NCBI RefSeq assembly: GCF_036884655.1
Contig: NC_088330.1
Location: 33,213,001 to 33,277,000, forward strand
Direction: 5' to 3'
DNA from: Musa acuminata AAA Group
Taxonomy: Eukaryota; Streptophyta; Magnoliopsida; Zingiberales; Musaceae
DNA: 64,000 nt
The notes beneath the pieces are model-generated. The model worked only from the letters and a program-made list of their open reading frames with translations, did no database searches and had not been told where the DNA came from. The translations under genes and the position numbers were made by a program. Shown one piece after another: positions 18,332 to 31,220 of this stretch (its first letter is position 1; each line of letters begins with the position of its first letter).

Positions 18332-20910
18332 ACTATGGTAAAGATGGGCATTGGAAGAGGAACTGCAAAGAGTATCTTGCATAGAGGGTGAAATAGAAGC
18401 TTGGAGAAGCTTCAGGTACATTCATGATCAATCTCCAATTGTTAGATTTTTGTGATAGTGCATTGGTATTGGATACCAGTATTGCTTATCACATCTACAA
18501 TTTATTGTAAATTCTAGCAAAGCCGATGGGAGATTGACGAGAGGAATATTGCATAAAGGTTTGTTTATGCTAGACACTACTCCACATATCATAAATGTAA
18601 GTGTCTAAGAGGAAATGAGATGAGGTGAACAGTGCATACCTATAGTATTGTAGGCTAGGTCATATCTATGAGGGAATGTTTCAAAAGTTGCTAAATGATA
18701 GATATCTAGATCCATTCGAAACTTGCGAGCCTTGCCTTCGTGGAAAATTGACCAACTCTCCATTTAGTGGAACTGGAGAGAGAGCCACTGAGCTGTTGGA
18801 ACTCATACATAGTGATGTATGTGAACCCATGTTAACTCATGTCATTAGTGGTTACTCCTACTTCATTACCTTTACTGATGATTTCTCAAGGTATGAATAT
18901 GTATACTTAATGAAGTACAAGTCCGAGGCTTTTGAGAAATTAAGAGAGTATAAGAATGAGGTGGAGAACCAGACTGAAAAGAGTATCAAAACTCTTCGAT
19001 CAGATCGAGGAGGTGAGTACTTAAGTACAGAGTTTACTTAGTTCCTCAAGGACCATGGGATATTATCCCAATGGACACCTCCTTATACACCTCAGCTCAA
19101 TGGTGTCTCTGGAAGGAGGAATCGTACGCTGTTAGATATGGTATGGTCCATGATGAGTTTCGCTGACCTACCCATCTTATTCTAGGGATATGCCCTAGAG
19201 ACTGCAGCTTACCTTCTGAACAGAGTTCCAACTAAGTCGGTAGTGTCTACACCATATGAGATATGGAAATGAAAGAAGCCTGATCTTAAGGTTGTTAAGA
19301 TTTAGGGCTGCCTTGCCAACGTTAAAAGACACAACCCCAATAAGTTAGAATCAAGGACAGAGCGATGTAAATTTGTAGGATATCCCAAGAAAACTTATGG
19401 GTATTATTTCTATCATCTCGAGGACCAAAAGGTCTTTGTAACTAAGAGAGTAGTGTTCCTTGAGAAGGAACACATTCTTGGTGGAGATAGTGGGAGAATG
19501 ATAGAGTTGAGCGAGGTTGGAGAACCAAGCTCAAGCACCACTCTACAGCCCGAGTCTGTTCAGGTACCTAATACAGAAGTTTCAACTTTACGTAGGTCTG
19601 ATAGAGTATCCCATCCTCCTGAGAGATATGTGGGACATATTAGAGGAGAGGATGTTGAGGATATTGATCCTCAGACCTACAAGAAGGCTATTATGAGTAT
19701 AGACTCCGGGAAATGGCAAGAAGCCATGAATTCTGAGATAGATTCAATGTACTCCAATAAGGTTTGAAACCTAGTTGATGTGCCCGAAGGTATTGTACCC
19801 ATCGGTTGCAAGTGGATCTTTAAGAAAAAAATCGGAGTAGATGTAAAGGTAGAGACCTATAAAGCAAGGCTAGTGGCTAAGGGATATCGTCAAAGGCAAG
19901 GTGTTGACTATGACGAAACCTTCTCACCCGTAGCAATGCTAAAATCCATCAGAATTCTATTGGCTATTGCAACACACTATGATTATAAGATCTGATAGAT
20001 GGATGTGAAAACTGCATTTCTCAATGGGAACCTCGAGGAGGAGATGTATATGATGCAATTTGAAGGATTCGTGTCCAAGAACTGCCCAGATAAGGTGTGT
20101 AGGTTGCTTAGATCCATTTATGGACTAAAACAAGCTTCCCGAAGTTGGAACATAAGATTTGATGAGGCAATCAGATCTTATGACTTCGTTAAGAACGAAG
20201 ATGAGCCTTGTGTGTACAGGAAGGTAAGTGGGAGCACTATCACCTTTTTGGTGTTATATGTGGATATCATCCTGATCATTGGGAATGACGTAGGAATGCT
20301 ATCTACAGTAAAGGCTTGGTTATCTATACACTTCTCCAGGAAGAACTTGGGGGAAGCATCCTATATCTTGGGGATTAGAATCTATAGAGATAGATCCAAG
20401 AGGATGCTTGGCTTATCCCAGTCCAGGTACATAGAAACCATTGTCAAAAGGTTTAGCATGGAAAATTCCAAGAGAGGTCCTCATACCGATGAGACATGGG
20501 ATATCGCTTTCTACGAATATATCCTCAAAGACTCCAGAAGAAAGGGCGAACATGGATATGATACCTTATGCCTTAGCAATAGGGTCTATCATATATGTCA
20601 TGCTATGTACTAGGCCTGATATAGCGCATGCTCTAAGTGTCACGAGCAGGTATCAGGCGGATCCAGGCTTGGAGCACTGAAAAGTAGTAAAGTGTATCCA
20701 TAAGTACTTAAAAAGGACTAAGAATCTTTTACTAGTATATGGAGGTAATAGCCTTAAGGTTGAAGGCTACACAGACTCAAGTTTTCAGTCTGATGTCGAT
20801 GATAGCAAGTCGAATTCAAGGTATATGTACATCTTGAATGGAGGAGCAATGTGCTGTAAGAGTTCCAAGCAAGATACCACTACTGACTCGACCACAGAAG
20901 CGGAGTGAGT
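18332..20910 (+). pseudogene. pol: Ty1/copia pol remnants: integrase, reverse transcriptase, RNase H
   Basis: Integrase: CEPCLRGKLTNSPFSG, then YFITFTDDFSRYEYVYLM and SDRGGEYLSTEF (18676-19041). The expected catalytic Glu in NGVSGRRNRT (about 19111) is Gly. Reverse transcriptase: CKWIFKKKIG, ARLVAKGYRQRQGVDYDETF (19780-19995), then MDVKTAFLNGNLEEEMYM (19999 on). The YVDD box reads YVDI. RNase H: the TRPDIAHALS region (about 20610) and TDSSFQSD, ending at STTEAE (about 20905). In-frame stops occur at 19039, 19183 and several later places, and the protease segment (18400-18660) is heavily broken. Domain order proves Ty1/copia. RNase H is cut off at the junction with the gypsy arm. Confidence 0.9.
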
Positions 20911-21539
20911 TGATATCTATAGCTGATCTTCTCCACCTTCACTGGGTTCACAAGGGACTGAATCACCCAGCCTAATAGGAACAGTCGATCTTCACGTGAC
21001 CTTTGGATTTGAAAATTGTTTAAAAATAATAAAGACCAAGTTTTTTGTAGTTGATATCTCCTTAGCTTATAGTGCTATCATTGATTAAATTACCCTCAAC
21101 CATATATGAGTAGTAGTGTTGACCTATTATATGACTTTAAAGTTTTCGACTAGTTTAGGAGTGGGAGAGATCAGAAGTGATCTCAAGGAATCGAGATAGT
21201 ATTATTTGACATTAGTCACCTTACCAAAGAAGGTGGTATTGTCAGTTTAGCATATGGATCTATTAAAGCCATCATCGATAAACCCACACTCAAAGGCTAG
21301 AGAACCTTTGGAGGAAAACCATCTAACTCCTAAATGACCAAATTGCATAGTTAAAGTGGGATCAGCATTAACTCAAGAAAGAAAGAAAAATCTAATCAAC
21401 TTTTTTATATCTGAATTCGAAAGTATTTGCATGGTCATCTAGTGATATACTTGGGATTGATCATAGCGTAGCACATCATTAACTTAATATCTACCTAGAA
21501 TATAAGGCAGTTCATTTGAAGCCATCAAGATTCACATCA

Positions 21540-23760
21540 AACCAATAGGTTGTCGTTAAGGAGGAAGTTAATAAGCTATTGCATGTTGACCTCATCTACA
21601 AGGTCCACTATCCAAAGTAGCTTGCTAATATTATCCTCGTCAAGAAAAGCAATGGAAAGTAGAGAATGCGTATTGATTATAATGATCATAATAAAGCCTA
21701 TCTAAAAGATAGTTTTCCACTTTCCCAAATTGACCAATTGGTCAATTCAACTTTCAGTCATGAGCTACTGATCTTCATGGTTGGTTTCTCTGGGTATAAT
21801 CAGATCAAAATAGCATAAGAATACCAAGGTAATATATCAAAAGATGGTCAATTAGATGTTCTAGCACCAAGTCAAGTGAAACATGGAGGTATACATAGAT
21901 AATATTCTTGTAAAGAGCTGTATTGCAAACACAAATCTTTCTAACTTAGGAGAAACATTTGCCACTATCAAAAAATTTTAGATGCATTTAAATTCGGCTA
22001 GGTACACATTCAGTGTAAGTTAAAATAAAATTCTAAGTTTCCCGATCCATTAATGAGAAATAAATAAAAACTCATAAAAGGTCCATGCTATTATCAATAT
22101 AAGGCCTCCAAGTTCAATCAAACAAGTTTAGTAGGTGATGGGTCGAATCACCATGCTTAGCCTATTTTTATCCCAAACTGATGATTGATGCTTATCATTC
22201 TTCAAAATACAAAATGTCCAAAGGATTTTCAATCGATTCAAAAGTTATTTAATCAACTCAGGAGCTATATAACTACACTGCCCGAACTTTCTAGCCCCCA
22301 TATGAGAGAAGACATATACCTTTATTTGTTTATGACATTGGTACTCATGAGCTCATTATTAATTCAGGATGAAGACTAGATCCAAAGTCTAATATATTAC
22401 ACCAGTCATGTACTTCAAGATGCGAAAACCTGGCATTCCAATTTTGATTATCAACTTCCCAACATTTGGTATTGAGCAAATTACCAAAAAGGATAATATG
22501 GCAACTAATGCCCTTTCTAGATCACCCACCAGGGTTCGTTCGCAAACACCAAGATGGATCATCACAAATATCTTAACTCGAAGGAGCATCCACAAGGGTC
22601 AGGTAGCAAAAAACATCTATAGAAATAACTTACATGGGAAACATTTTGAAGTATCTTAAGACTAGAGTTCTCTCAAATAAATCGATTGAAGCAAAAAGGG
22701 TGCATAGGCAACAAGTATGGTACTATATCTTAGATGGTGTGCTCTATAGAAGATCCCTATCACAATCCCCTCCTACATTATTTTCATCTCACTAAAATAG
22801 CTCATGTATTATCTGAGGTCTATGAGGGAGTCTGTAGAGAACACATCAATACAAGATCTCTACGACAAGGCTATTACTTGTTGACCCTTAATCAAGATGA
22901 TAAGAAATACGTTCGGCATTGTCATAAGTGCCAACATAATGCCTAAATCCAAAGATTACCTATGATGGAGTTAACTCTGATTGATACAGACTAACCTTTT
23001 GCATGATGGGGGCTAGATATTCTTAGGTTTTTTCCACTTGCTTTAGGCCAAAATAAGTATCTGATACTTAAAGTAGGCTACTTCACTAAATGGGCTAAGG
23101 CCAAGCCATTGTTGTCAACTATAAAAAGTTCAGGTTGAGGCATTTATCTAAAGAAGCACCATTTCTAGATTCGGAGTTCCATAAATGTTGATCACTGATA
23201 ATGGAACATAGTTCAACAATGGTAAGTTCAAAGAATTTTATGACTCCTTCAAATTTTCTTAAGATGTAGCTCAATAGCTCACCCCAAACCAATGGCCAGG
23301 CCAAGGTCACTAACTGAACAATACTAAAGAGATTAATGAAAAGAATTTTCGGAACCAAAGGCACATGGATGGACAAACTCTCAAATATCTTATGGAGCTA
23401 TTGAATCATAACAAAAGCTTATACTAGAGAATTATCTTTTTGCTTAGCATAAGGGAGCGAGGTTATGCTCCCAACTGAACTAATATTGTCGATCGCTCGA
23501 ACTTTATACTTTTCCAAGGAAGAGTCATAGCTTGGGCTCCAAGCAAATATAGCCTTAATTAATGAAGTCAAGGTTCAAGCATAATTTAGAAAGCTAACCT
23601 ATAAAAGAACAGCTGCTAAAACTTTTAATGCTAGAGTACACCCTCATCGGGTGAAGGAAAAAGATTTGGTTCTAAGGAAGGCTAAAGTCAATGACTCAAC
23701 TAATACCAAAAGTAAATTGGCACCAACTTGGGAATGATTATTTCTAGTCTGACTTGAAAC
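21540..23760 (+). pseudogene. pol: Ty3/gypsy pol remnants (left arm)
   Basis: Reverse transcriptase pieces include RMRIDYNDHNKAY and SFPLSQIDQLVN, and the catalytic box reads YIDN instead of YIDD (about 21889). The integrase zinc-binding region is VYEGVCREHINTRSLRQGYY then CHKCQ (22734-22946), followed by the core piece GYFTKWAKAK (about 23070). The frame is broken by stops and indels throughout. The right arm carries the same kind of remnants in reverse, so much of the decay may predate the duplication. Confidence 0.8.
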
Positions 23761-24049
23761 TTACTGACTCTAGACTCTGGACAGGTTCGACATTCTTAGA
23801 ACTTAGCATATTTCGCACCTCAAGAAGTACTATTCCTACTCTTGTAACTTATCCAATGATGGCAATAAAACTTGTATAAACACATGACTCAAAAATAAAA
23901 TTTTCATTCATAAAAAGATAGTTACATTATCTTTGGGATCCTTACATTCCAAAATAGACTTCCCAACCTAAAAGAAAGAAAAAAAAAACAAAATACAAAA
24001 ATAGAGGATAAGTTGACTCGATCACCCTTATAAAATTTTGATGATATCA

Positions 24050-26390
24050 TACTTAGGGATTAGGTTAGGAGCTAGAGAGTTAGCTAACTGAACAGATTCT
24101 TCAGGTCGATACCTTGATGTGAGGTGGGGTCCCTTTCATAGGTCCTCCAATTGTCGACGCCCCTTTGACCTTGTTGTCGCCCTCGACTTCTCCTCCTATA
24201 GTGAAGATGGTCATCTCTCTTTAGCCATCGATGTCGTCTAACTTGATAATAACGACCTTGCTATTAGTGAGATGATCAACGGCGGAGTCTTTCAAAAGGG
24301 TCAACATGGGGTGGTTATATATGGCTCGAGAGATTACTAGTTCATAACCAAAGGTAAAGAAATTGTATCCCAACCTAGTTGATCCATTTTTAAACCCCGA
24401 GGAGGCCTTGTACTTAGCCACCCCGCACACCTCTACCTTGGTCTCATGCTCCCCGACCCTCTCCTACTATTAGAGTAGTTCTTCATTAGCTCTTCAGAGG
24501 TTATTGATCTCTATCTTAAGAGTCAATTGTTCAGTTTTAAGGTGGTTGGCATTAGCCTTAGCTTCAAGGGCCTTCTAGTATTCTCGGTTGCTTTCTAACT
24601 TCTCTACTTCGATTAATCCCCTCAAGGATATGGCCTGCATATACATTGTTGTTGTTGTCTCCTCCATCGCCATCGTTGCTCCCTCTAGTTCATCGACCCA
24701 ATCCTAGAGCCACGTCGACCTAACCTCCTATTGAGACTTCTCAACAACCACATCATCTCACTACTTTTTCACAGCCTCAACCTCCTAGAGTAGATGATCG
24801 ATGGCAGCCGAGAAATCTTAGGCTCAATCAGAAACAAACAGAGGTCATAAGCTATTGGTGAGGCAAAATAAGATCTCAATTCGAGAAATTGATGAAATTT
24901 AAATCTTCTTAAAAGTAATAAAGTTCAACACTTACTATGTTCAGGTGCTTATGTGTGTTAGACAAATATCTTATGTGGACCTCAAATAGAGGCCCTTGAC
25001 TAGTGTCGAGTGCAAGAGGCACCGGCTCCAAGAGATGGTCTCCCTCGGAACCTCTCATGGCCAACTAGAACCTGTTAGGTTCAAGTTGGGGACACAAATA
25101 TCCCCTTCCCCTAGTGTCCATCATGTTGCTGATTTGTAGCCATAAGAATTCCATAGATCAAAGACATCTCCATCACTGATGAAAGTAACATACCACATGG
25201 GACAGTCAAGGGTCCCACCCCTGAAGTGTTTGAAAGACAAGGGTGGGATACTGCTATTGCTGCTTGGGCGCACAAGTCTCATTTTGCTCTGCTACCACCC
25301 ACTAATCCCCCGAAGCTTGGGGAGTTAGACCACCTTGAGGGCTTGACTAACAAAACCCCCTCCTCTCGACGTCTCTACTAGCTAGGTTGAGGTGGTGATG
25401 GAGGGGGAGTAGGCGAGTACTTTTGTCCAACCAGGGGGCATGTTGACCCCTTCCATTTAGTAACTAGTCGATAGTGCTCCCTGTCAACATCTTCCTCTTG
25501 TTAGGCTCGAGCTAACTCGGGTTGAGAAACAACACTCTTTGTCCCCCACCTTAGCAATAGGTGTTGCATTCGAGGATGCTCCATTGAATATCCATATATG
25601 TAAAGAAAAGATTGAAAGTTAGCCAATTGAAGCAAACCCTTTAAAAACAACAACTCTAACTTCTTACCTCGATCAGTTGAGCTTAGGCCCGAATTAACAA
25701 GCCACTGCTCAATCATCTAAAGGATAGCAGCGGATTTGGACAGTGCTAGAGATAGTCTATGAAATTGCTCTTTTTTCAACCTATGCAACCTCAGGGCAGC
25801 ATTAGAAAACTTATGGTTTAACCAAGCTAAACAAATCGGCAAACCGTTTCTCAAAAGAAAAAAAAAAAAAAGTATCTCCTCTTCCAACCTTCAAAGGAGG
25901 TCGGAGTATGAGGAAATACATTAACCCCCTGAAGCACAAACTATAACAAGCTAATGGGAGAGTCATCGTCAGGATGATCTAAGTTCTTGCACATTCCCTG
26001 ATAAGCACTATAAGAAAATGCTAGGAATTTGGTGCTATCTAGGTGGATGAGAACATTCAATAATTGAAAGCTTCAACAAAAAGTGTTTGGAGATGGAAAC
26101 AAAGCCCCACCTCCAATGCATATATGTTTATGCAAAATATATGACATGACACATAAGGCCGGCCACTCGATTGAGTAGGCACTAGCTTGAACTTAGTAAG
26201 TATATAATACACCACCAAGAGCATCTCCAAATTAGAGGTCGACACATCGAGTCTAAATTGAAGGACTCCACTATAGGTTGAGGAGTCGCACCACAAGATG
26301 GATTCACCTCTAGAGGTGACGGGTAGCCTCCATCGGTGCAATTGATTCAACTCCTTTCAAGACTGAAGTTTTCATCGCTGACATCAAGGG
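24050..26390 (-). pseudogene. Antisense accessory gene of the gypsy element (left arm)
   Basis: Reverse-strand frames lie in the long 3' interior of a forward gypsy element. 26350-26057 encodes LEVGLCFHLQTLFVEAFNY, like the GLRFPLHP...E motif of plant putative gypsy-type transposon proteins. 25716-25501 is followed by a GAG|GTAAGA-type splice donor. 24430-24221 encodes GVAKYKASSGFKNGSTRLGY then FFTFGYELVISRA, like the C-terminal 'EGFQLGLERMGRVSFEFGYRVAL' pattern of the same family. Tat-lineage elements such as maize Grande carry an antisense gene at this position, so the location fits. Stops make it non-functional. Confidence 0.6.
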
Positions 26391-26462
26391 TGGTGACAAT
26401 GGTGACAAGATAGGATCGATGATCTATCAAAGTGTAAAGTGTTGGGAGATAAGACTTAAGAT

Positions 26463-27673
26463 TATTGAATCTTGGATTTTGATGATGAAATCAATTGATG
26501 AGTTAACGATCTAATCTGTGTTTTAAGTGATGCAGGACTAGCTTCAATCAAGGAAAGACAAATCGATTAAAGTAGTGAAATCATATATTGAGCTGGAACT
26601 TGTTAGGAGATTGAACGTCGAGCCGAAGGATTGGTCGACGTGTCGGTAGAAGGTTTCATGTCATAAGTTTGGGCATCGGGCTAGAAGGATCAGACATTGC
26701 GCTAAAGAGATCAGATATTGCGGAGGTCAACATGCCGATTGGGTAATACATCACAAGAGAGGACGATACGCCGAAAGGATCGGACAAAGCGTCGGATTAA
26801 CCAATGATATGCCAGACAACATAGTATTATATTCGTAATCGATTGTGTCTAGATTGAAGTAGTCATGATTATAATTGAGTTGGTTTTGGGAGGAACCCTA
26901 CTAACTCAATTAGGGGCATATTGGGCCTAAGTTGAGACTATTTTAGGCTAAATGGAAGGCTCATTTAGTGACCAAAGGATAGGTTGAATCGCCTATGAGC
27001 TAGAAAAGTCAAGAGCAGGTGGTGGTACCGCCTAGACATAATCTCTCATACTGTGTTAGGCAGTGGTATCACCAAGTGTCAGGGTTGTAGGTGGTGGTAC
27101 CGCTAGGACCCAAGAAACCTAGGATGAGACCTTTTTTGGCTCTATTTTTTAAGTTATTTGGGGTCTATAAATACCCCAGCTATTCCTGCTTGAAGGAGCA
27201 TGAAATTGAGTAGAAAAGAGGAAAAATATACTCAAGAAAAAAGTATTGTAATCTTTTTAAAATTAGTAAGTCTCTTCCTCCTAGAGTTAGAAGGTTTCTA
27301 AGGGAGGAGTGAGGTCTAAAAGAGATATGTAAAGGTTTTCTCTTGAGCTTATGAAAAGGAGAAAGAGTTATAATGGTAGTTAATCTTCACCCATTAGAAA
27401 GAAGATTAGTAGTGGAAGTCGATGGCCTCGAGTGAAGAGAAATCGGGAGTGAATATAGGTCACGACGATCGAACTATGATAAATCCGATGTACTCTTTTC
27501 CTTTGTTGCTTACTTTTATTACTTAGCTACTCACTTTACTTTACATTTACTCTAAGTCAAGCTTAAACACTTTTTGATACGAGCTTTATCGAAATAATTT
27601 TTCTAAATCATCGATATTTTTTTACGTAAACATTAATTCACCCCCCCTCTTAGTATCAATTTCGGTCCTAACA
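26463..27673 (+). mobile_element. Solo LTR in the left arm
   Basis: 1211 bases from TATTGAATCTTGG (TG mutated to TA) to CGGTCCTAACA, flanked by AAGAT (26458-26462) and AGGAT (27674-27678), a target duplication with one change. No interior sequence or second LTR. It is related at its ends to the LTRs at 9740 and 37052. The right-arm copy has perfect ends, so the insertion predates the inverted duplication. Confidence 0.8.
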
Positions 27674-28577
27674 AGGATGGCATCATAGACCTTTGGTCAT
27701 ATCAATATCTCTGAGTGTATTATTCATAAATATTTGAGTTGCAAGTTAAAAGGAGTAACTATGGTAGTAAACCACTATTTATAGGGGTTGAAGATGATGC
27801 TTCCTCTGTCTGATTGCTTGGTCAGCTACTAAGCACCTCGAAGGGAGTAGGGCATGCGGCATTAGCCAGCATGCCCTAAGGCACACGACGAAATCCTAAC
27901 TATGTAGTGGTTATTCAAATTGTTGGGGAGATCATTTTGAATCTGTCATGATATATGTAATGGCCACATAGTAGATGGCAATTGTGCCACATCCCCCTTT
28001 CATTGTACGTGGGTATGTGATCAGTTATCAAATCATGTTCGAATCCGCTCAAATTCTCCCACCAGCCAAAGAATGGGTGTGCTCGGCACATGCCGTAGTC
28101 GGCCCTCTACAGCATCATGCACTAGCCTTTTGTGCACCATCACACTTGGTCTCCCAACCCTTCCTACACCACCACTTTTGGCTTCACTAGCCCATTGTGC
28201 ACCATTGCACTTGCCTTCCCGACTCTTCATGCACCACTGTGCTTAGCTTCACTGGCCCTTTAAGTATCATTGCACCTAGCCACCCGAGCCTTCGTGCACC
28301 ATTGACCTTGTTGATCCATTATGCATCTTCACCATGCTATCACACCTAGCCATATCATGCCACCACATTATTGAACTCGACTACATCATCCCCTTATGCT
28401 ACTATGCCTAAGCGAAGTACTAACTGTTGACATCCCACATAGTACAATCAAGTCGAGCATACCAAGTTGGATAGCTCGAGTCAAGCATTTCATCATCTCT
28501 CACATAGACAACATATATCAACTAAATCGTACTTCCCAATTAGTTATCTACTCCGATCCTCAACTGAAGAAGTAGGA

Positions 28578-29040
28578 GGGCATGTGTTATGGCAAAAGTG
28601 ACATGGTTGACCTGTCGGCACTCTACGCTAGCACTACCTCTTTGTGTTTGACACCTCCTCTCCACGTGATCAAGTTACCTGGTCAACACGTGGGCGAGCT
28701 AATATCACATAAGCAATATAGTAAATGAGTATAACAACCCAATATCAGTCGATGGTAGTTCCAACTGATGTAATAAACAAATACAATGGCTTGGCATCAA
28801 CAAGGATAGTTATGATCAATTCTTATACCTTTGTTACTGAACAAATTACGTAACAAGCCTCCCAAGCACTTACTATAAAATAGGTTGTACAAGTATGCCC
28901 ATCGCATTAAACAATTGAAGTCTGACTTATTTGACTAGATTGCTAACTTAAGCATCAGAGGGGCTTCGTTGGGAATACTCTTGATGTAGTTTTGTAGGTT
29001 TTGAATGGTTGACTCGATGAATTGAGATAGGCTCTAGTAC
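28578..29040 (+). mobile_element. Polypurine tract and partial gypsy 3' LTR (left arm)
   Basis: AGTAGGAGGGCATG precedes TGTTATGGCAAAAGTG at 28592, the LTR start. The LTR matches 54007-54515 (reverse), but its last about 60 bases are replaced near 29040, so it is truncated. Confidence 0.65.
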
Positions 29041-31040
29041 ATTTAACTGAAAATGATTTTGCATTATCTAATAGCTCACAATAAAAAATAACTTAAGCAT
29101 CAAATTAATTTTATCTAATAATCGATAAAATAAAAATAATAACTTAGGAAAAATCAAATTCGTGTTTGATAAAATAAAAAAATATCAAGGATGATTTAAA
29201 AAAAAACTCTATTTTTTTAGATCGTATGTCTCATATTTTCATATTTTTATGATAGTGCCCCTGATCTTGAAAATTTTCTTTTCTTCCCTTTCCCACAATC
29301 ACTTTCACCCGGTCGGTGCCACCTACCCTTTCCCACCTATTGCCTTTGTCGCTGCTCTCCTGCCTATCATCACGAGGCTCGTCATTCCCCATCGCACCCC
29401 TCACCCCCGTATGCATCCTTCCCTATTGTGCCCCTCAACTCCGCATGCACCCTTTCTGTCGCATGACTCACCTGCAATGCCTCCTCTTGTGCGACACCTA
29501 AGTGACTATTGTGTCGTCGCCGATGGCATGATGCTGCTTACACCTCTATCACCCCACGGAGTCATGTTCTACATAAATGGCTCACGATCTAAAAGTTATG
29601 GGGGTAGTTCTATACCTAATTTAATCATTGGTGATATGATGAGGTGAGATAGTTACCACTAGGATCTAATTCATGTTGGAATATCTTATAAGTATTCTTA
29701 GTTTTACCTCTTGTTTAATATTATTTTGATTTTCTTAATTTAAAGTATTATTTTTTTAATTATGTCATAATATTTTGTTTTTATCATTTCCTTGCTCCTT
29801 TATCCTCAACACTGTTTCATGGGATGAGGGTTCACCTCCGTGGAGTAGAGCTGACGACAATATGCCATGAAGAAACTCACCTCCTTTACTCTATGGGGTG
29901 ATGACAACCAGATGGATACCCACTTCCTTTGCTCTATGGGGCGGGAAGAGAAGGGTAGGCAACATCGACGGGTGAAGGCAAGGAAGGGAGTAAGAAAAGT
30001 ATTTTCGAAAATAAAAAATTAAGGATATTATTTAAAAAATGAAAATAGGAGATACTATAAAAAAAATATTTTATTTCAAAGAAATCGTTCAAAAATCAAT
30101 CCCGTAAACTCAGAAAACTTGTGGGCAATTATATGCAATCTTCCATATATCATCCACATGGTCTAGTCACGAGCGAAGTCATATCACTGTAGTGAGATGT
30201 CTCATCTCTAAAGTCTTATCACTGAAGTGAGGTGTCCCATCTCGTGCTACTCATCATATGTTAATCATCCATAAATATTAAGATATATGAAAGATGCAAA
30301 AGTTTTTTTTTTTAAGGTACTTTTCATATTTCAATAGTTTTTTATTTTTTTAATGGATCGAGAGTATATTGGTCAATCAATTTTGGACTGATATATATTT
30401 TTAGTCTTTTTAATATATTTATAATAATTTTCCAAAGTAATGTAAGTCTATTCAAAATCATAAATATTTATTTATTTATTTTTTTATTTCTAATCCAGTA
30501 AGGATATATATTTAAAATCTAATTTTTATGAGAATATTTTTATTAGGTTTTTGGGTTTACTTACTTCAATTGTAATATTTTTTAATTAAACTTATAATGT
30601 TTCGAAGAAGGTGTCAAAAATAAGTCTCTATATTTAATTATTCTTATTTTTAAATCAATAAAAATAATTATTAGAAATTTTATTTTTATATATAAGTTAG
30701 TTTCTATTGGATTTTGAGTTTGTTTTTTTAGTTACAGTATTTTTAAATAGACTTATAATATATTGATAAAATAATTAAAAAAATACTATAAATTTATTAA
30801 AAAATAATAATATTTTTGAATAGGATATATGAACAGAAAATGTGAGAGTATTTCGGAGATTATGAAGAGATGGAAATTTTTTTTTCGAGAAATCGTCTAA
30901 AAAATTATATAGAGATATCATTGGACATACAAAAGATTGAGAACACCAACTAACCCGTGAAAGGTTGGTTTATGTATGTGGACTTCAATTCGCACATGTC
31001 GATCATATAACTATACATTATCTTGCAGTGATCGAGGAAC
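29041..31040. other. AT-rich DNA between gypsy LTR and left BAHD gene
   Basis: 29041-30385 is shared with the right arm (42650-44110 reverse). It includes a C/T-rich block (29249-29520) whose open frames are unlike any known protein. 30386-31040 is left-arm-specific, very AT-rich, with no gene seen. The BAHD upstream flank begins at about 31041. Confidence 0.45.
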
Positions 31041-31131
31041 GCAGTCGAGAAAGAATCCCGCGTTTATCACATGGTAAGCCCATAGTCCAGTGGACGAGCT
31101 CTGAGGTTTCCGATCACGGATCGTAGGCGTG

Positions 31132-31138
31132 CATAAAG
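31132..31138 (+). promoter_or_regulatory. Possible TATA-like element of the left BAHD gene
   Basis: CATAAAG lies about 85 bases upstream of the ATG. The same element is kept in the right copy, while the deleted copy near 3146 keeps only TTTATG (reverse). Weak match, no experimental support. Confidence 0.3.
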
Positions 31139-31220
31139 CAAGCTCCAACTTCCAACGAGCCTATTGCCATTGTGAATCTCGTGTTGTCAAGGGGGAATCG
31201 AGCGAAGCGTAGCTATTACG

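Larger units (their letters stand above)
5536..20910 (+). mobile_element. Old, decayed Ty1/copia element carrying a nested retroelement
   Basis: Parts in order: 5' LTR (5536-7092), mutated initiator-Met primer-binding site (7094-7105), 1.9-kb leader, gag (9004-9739), insertion of another LTR element (9740-18326), then the rest of gag and integrase, reverse transcriptase and RNase H remnants (18332-20910). Integrase preceding reverse transcriptase is the Ty1/copia order. The element ends abruptly inside RNase H coding sequence at about 20910, where gypsy sequence begins, so there is no 3' LTR. Many in-frame stops and altered catalytic residues show it is dead. Confidence 0.85.
20913..29040 (+). 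mobile_element. Ty3/gypsy element, 5'-truncated (left arm)
   Basis: Starts inside the protease region, then reverse transcriptase (about 21540-21920), RNase H (about 22100-22600) and integrase (22700-23760) on the forward strand. A long 3' interior with antisense frames, a polypurine tract (28578-28591) and a partial 3' LTR (28592-29040) follow. Reverse transcriptase before integrase is the Ty3/gypsy order. It is interrupted by a solo LTR at 26463-27673 and by many stops. The right-arm copy is longer and retains gag and the 5' LTR. Confidence 0.85.
20913..30385. repeat. Left outer arm of the large inverted duplication
   Basis: Reverse-complement homologous to 42650-52078 along its length, including a shared solo LTR, gypsy pol, antisense frames and the gypsy 3' LTR. 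In one 180-base sample (near 25235-25420 against 47761-47940) I count 9 substitutions and one single-base indel. Boundaries: the copia RNase H junction at 20910-20913 on the left, and the point near 30385 (GGACTGATAT) where the arms stop matching. Confidence 0.85.

Noticed and set aside
29249..29647. 132-codon frame, mirrored at 43524-43913, as a conserved gene
   Set aside because: The two copies share it only because the arms are duplicated; it is low-complexity Pro/His/Leu-rich, and the copies diverge at the C-terminus.
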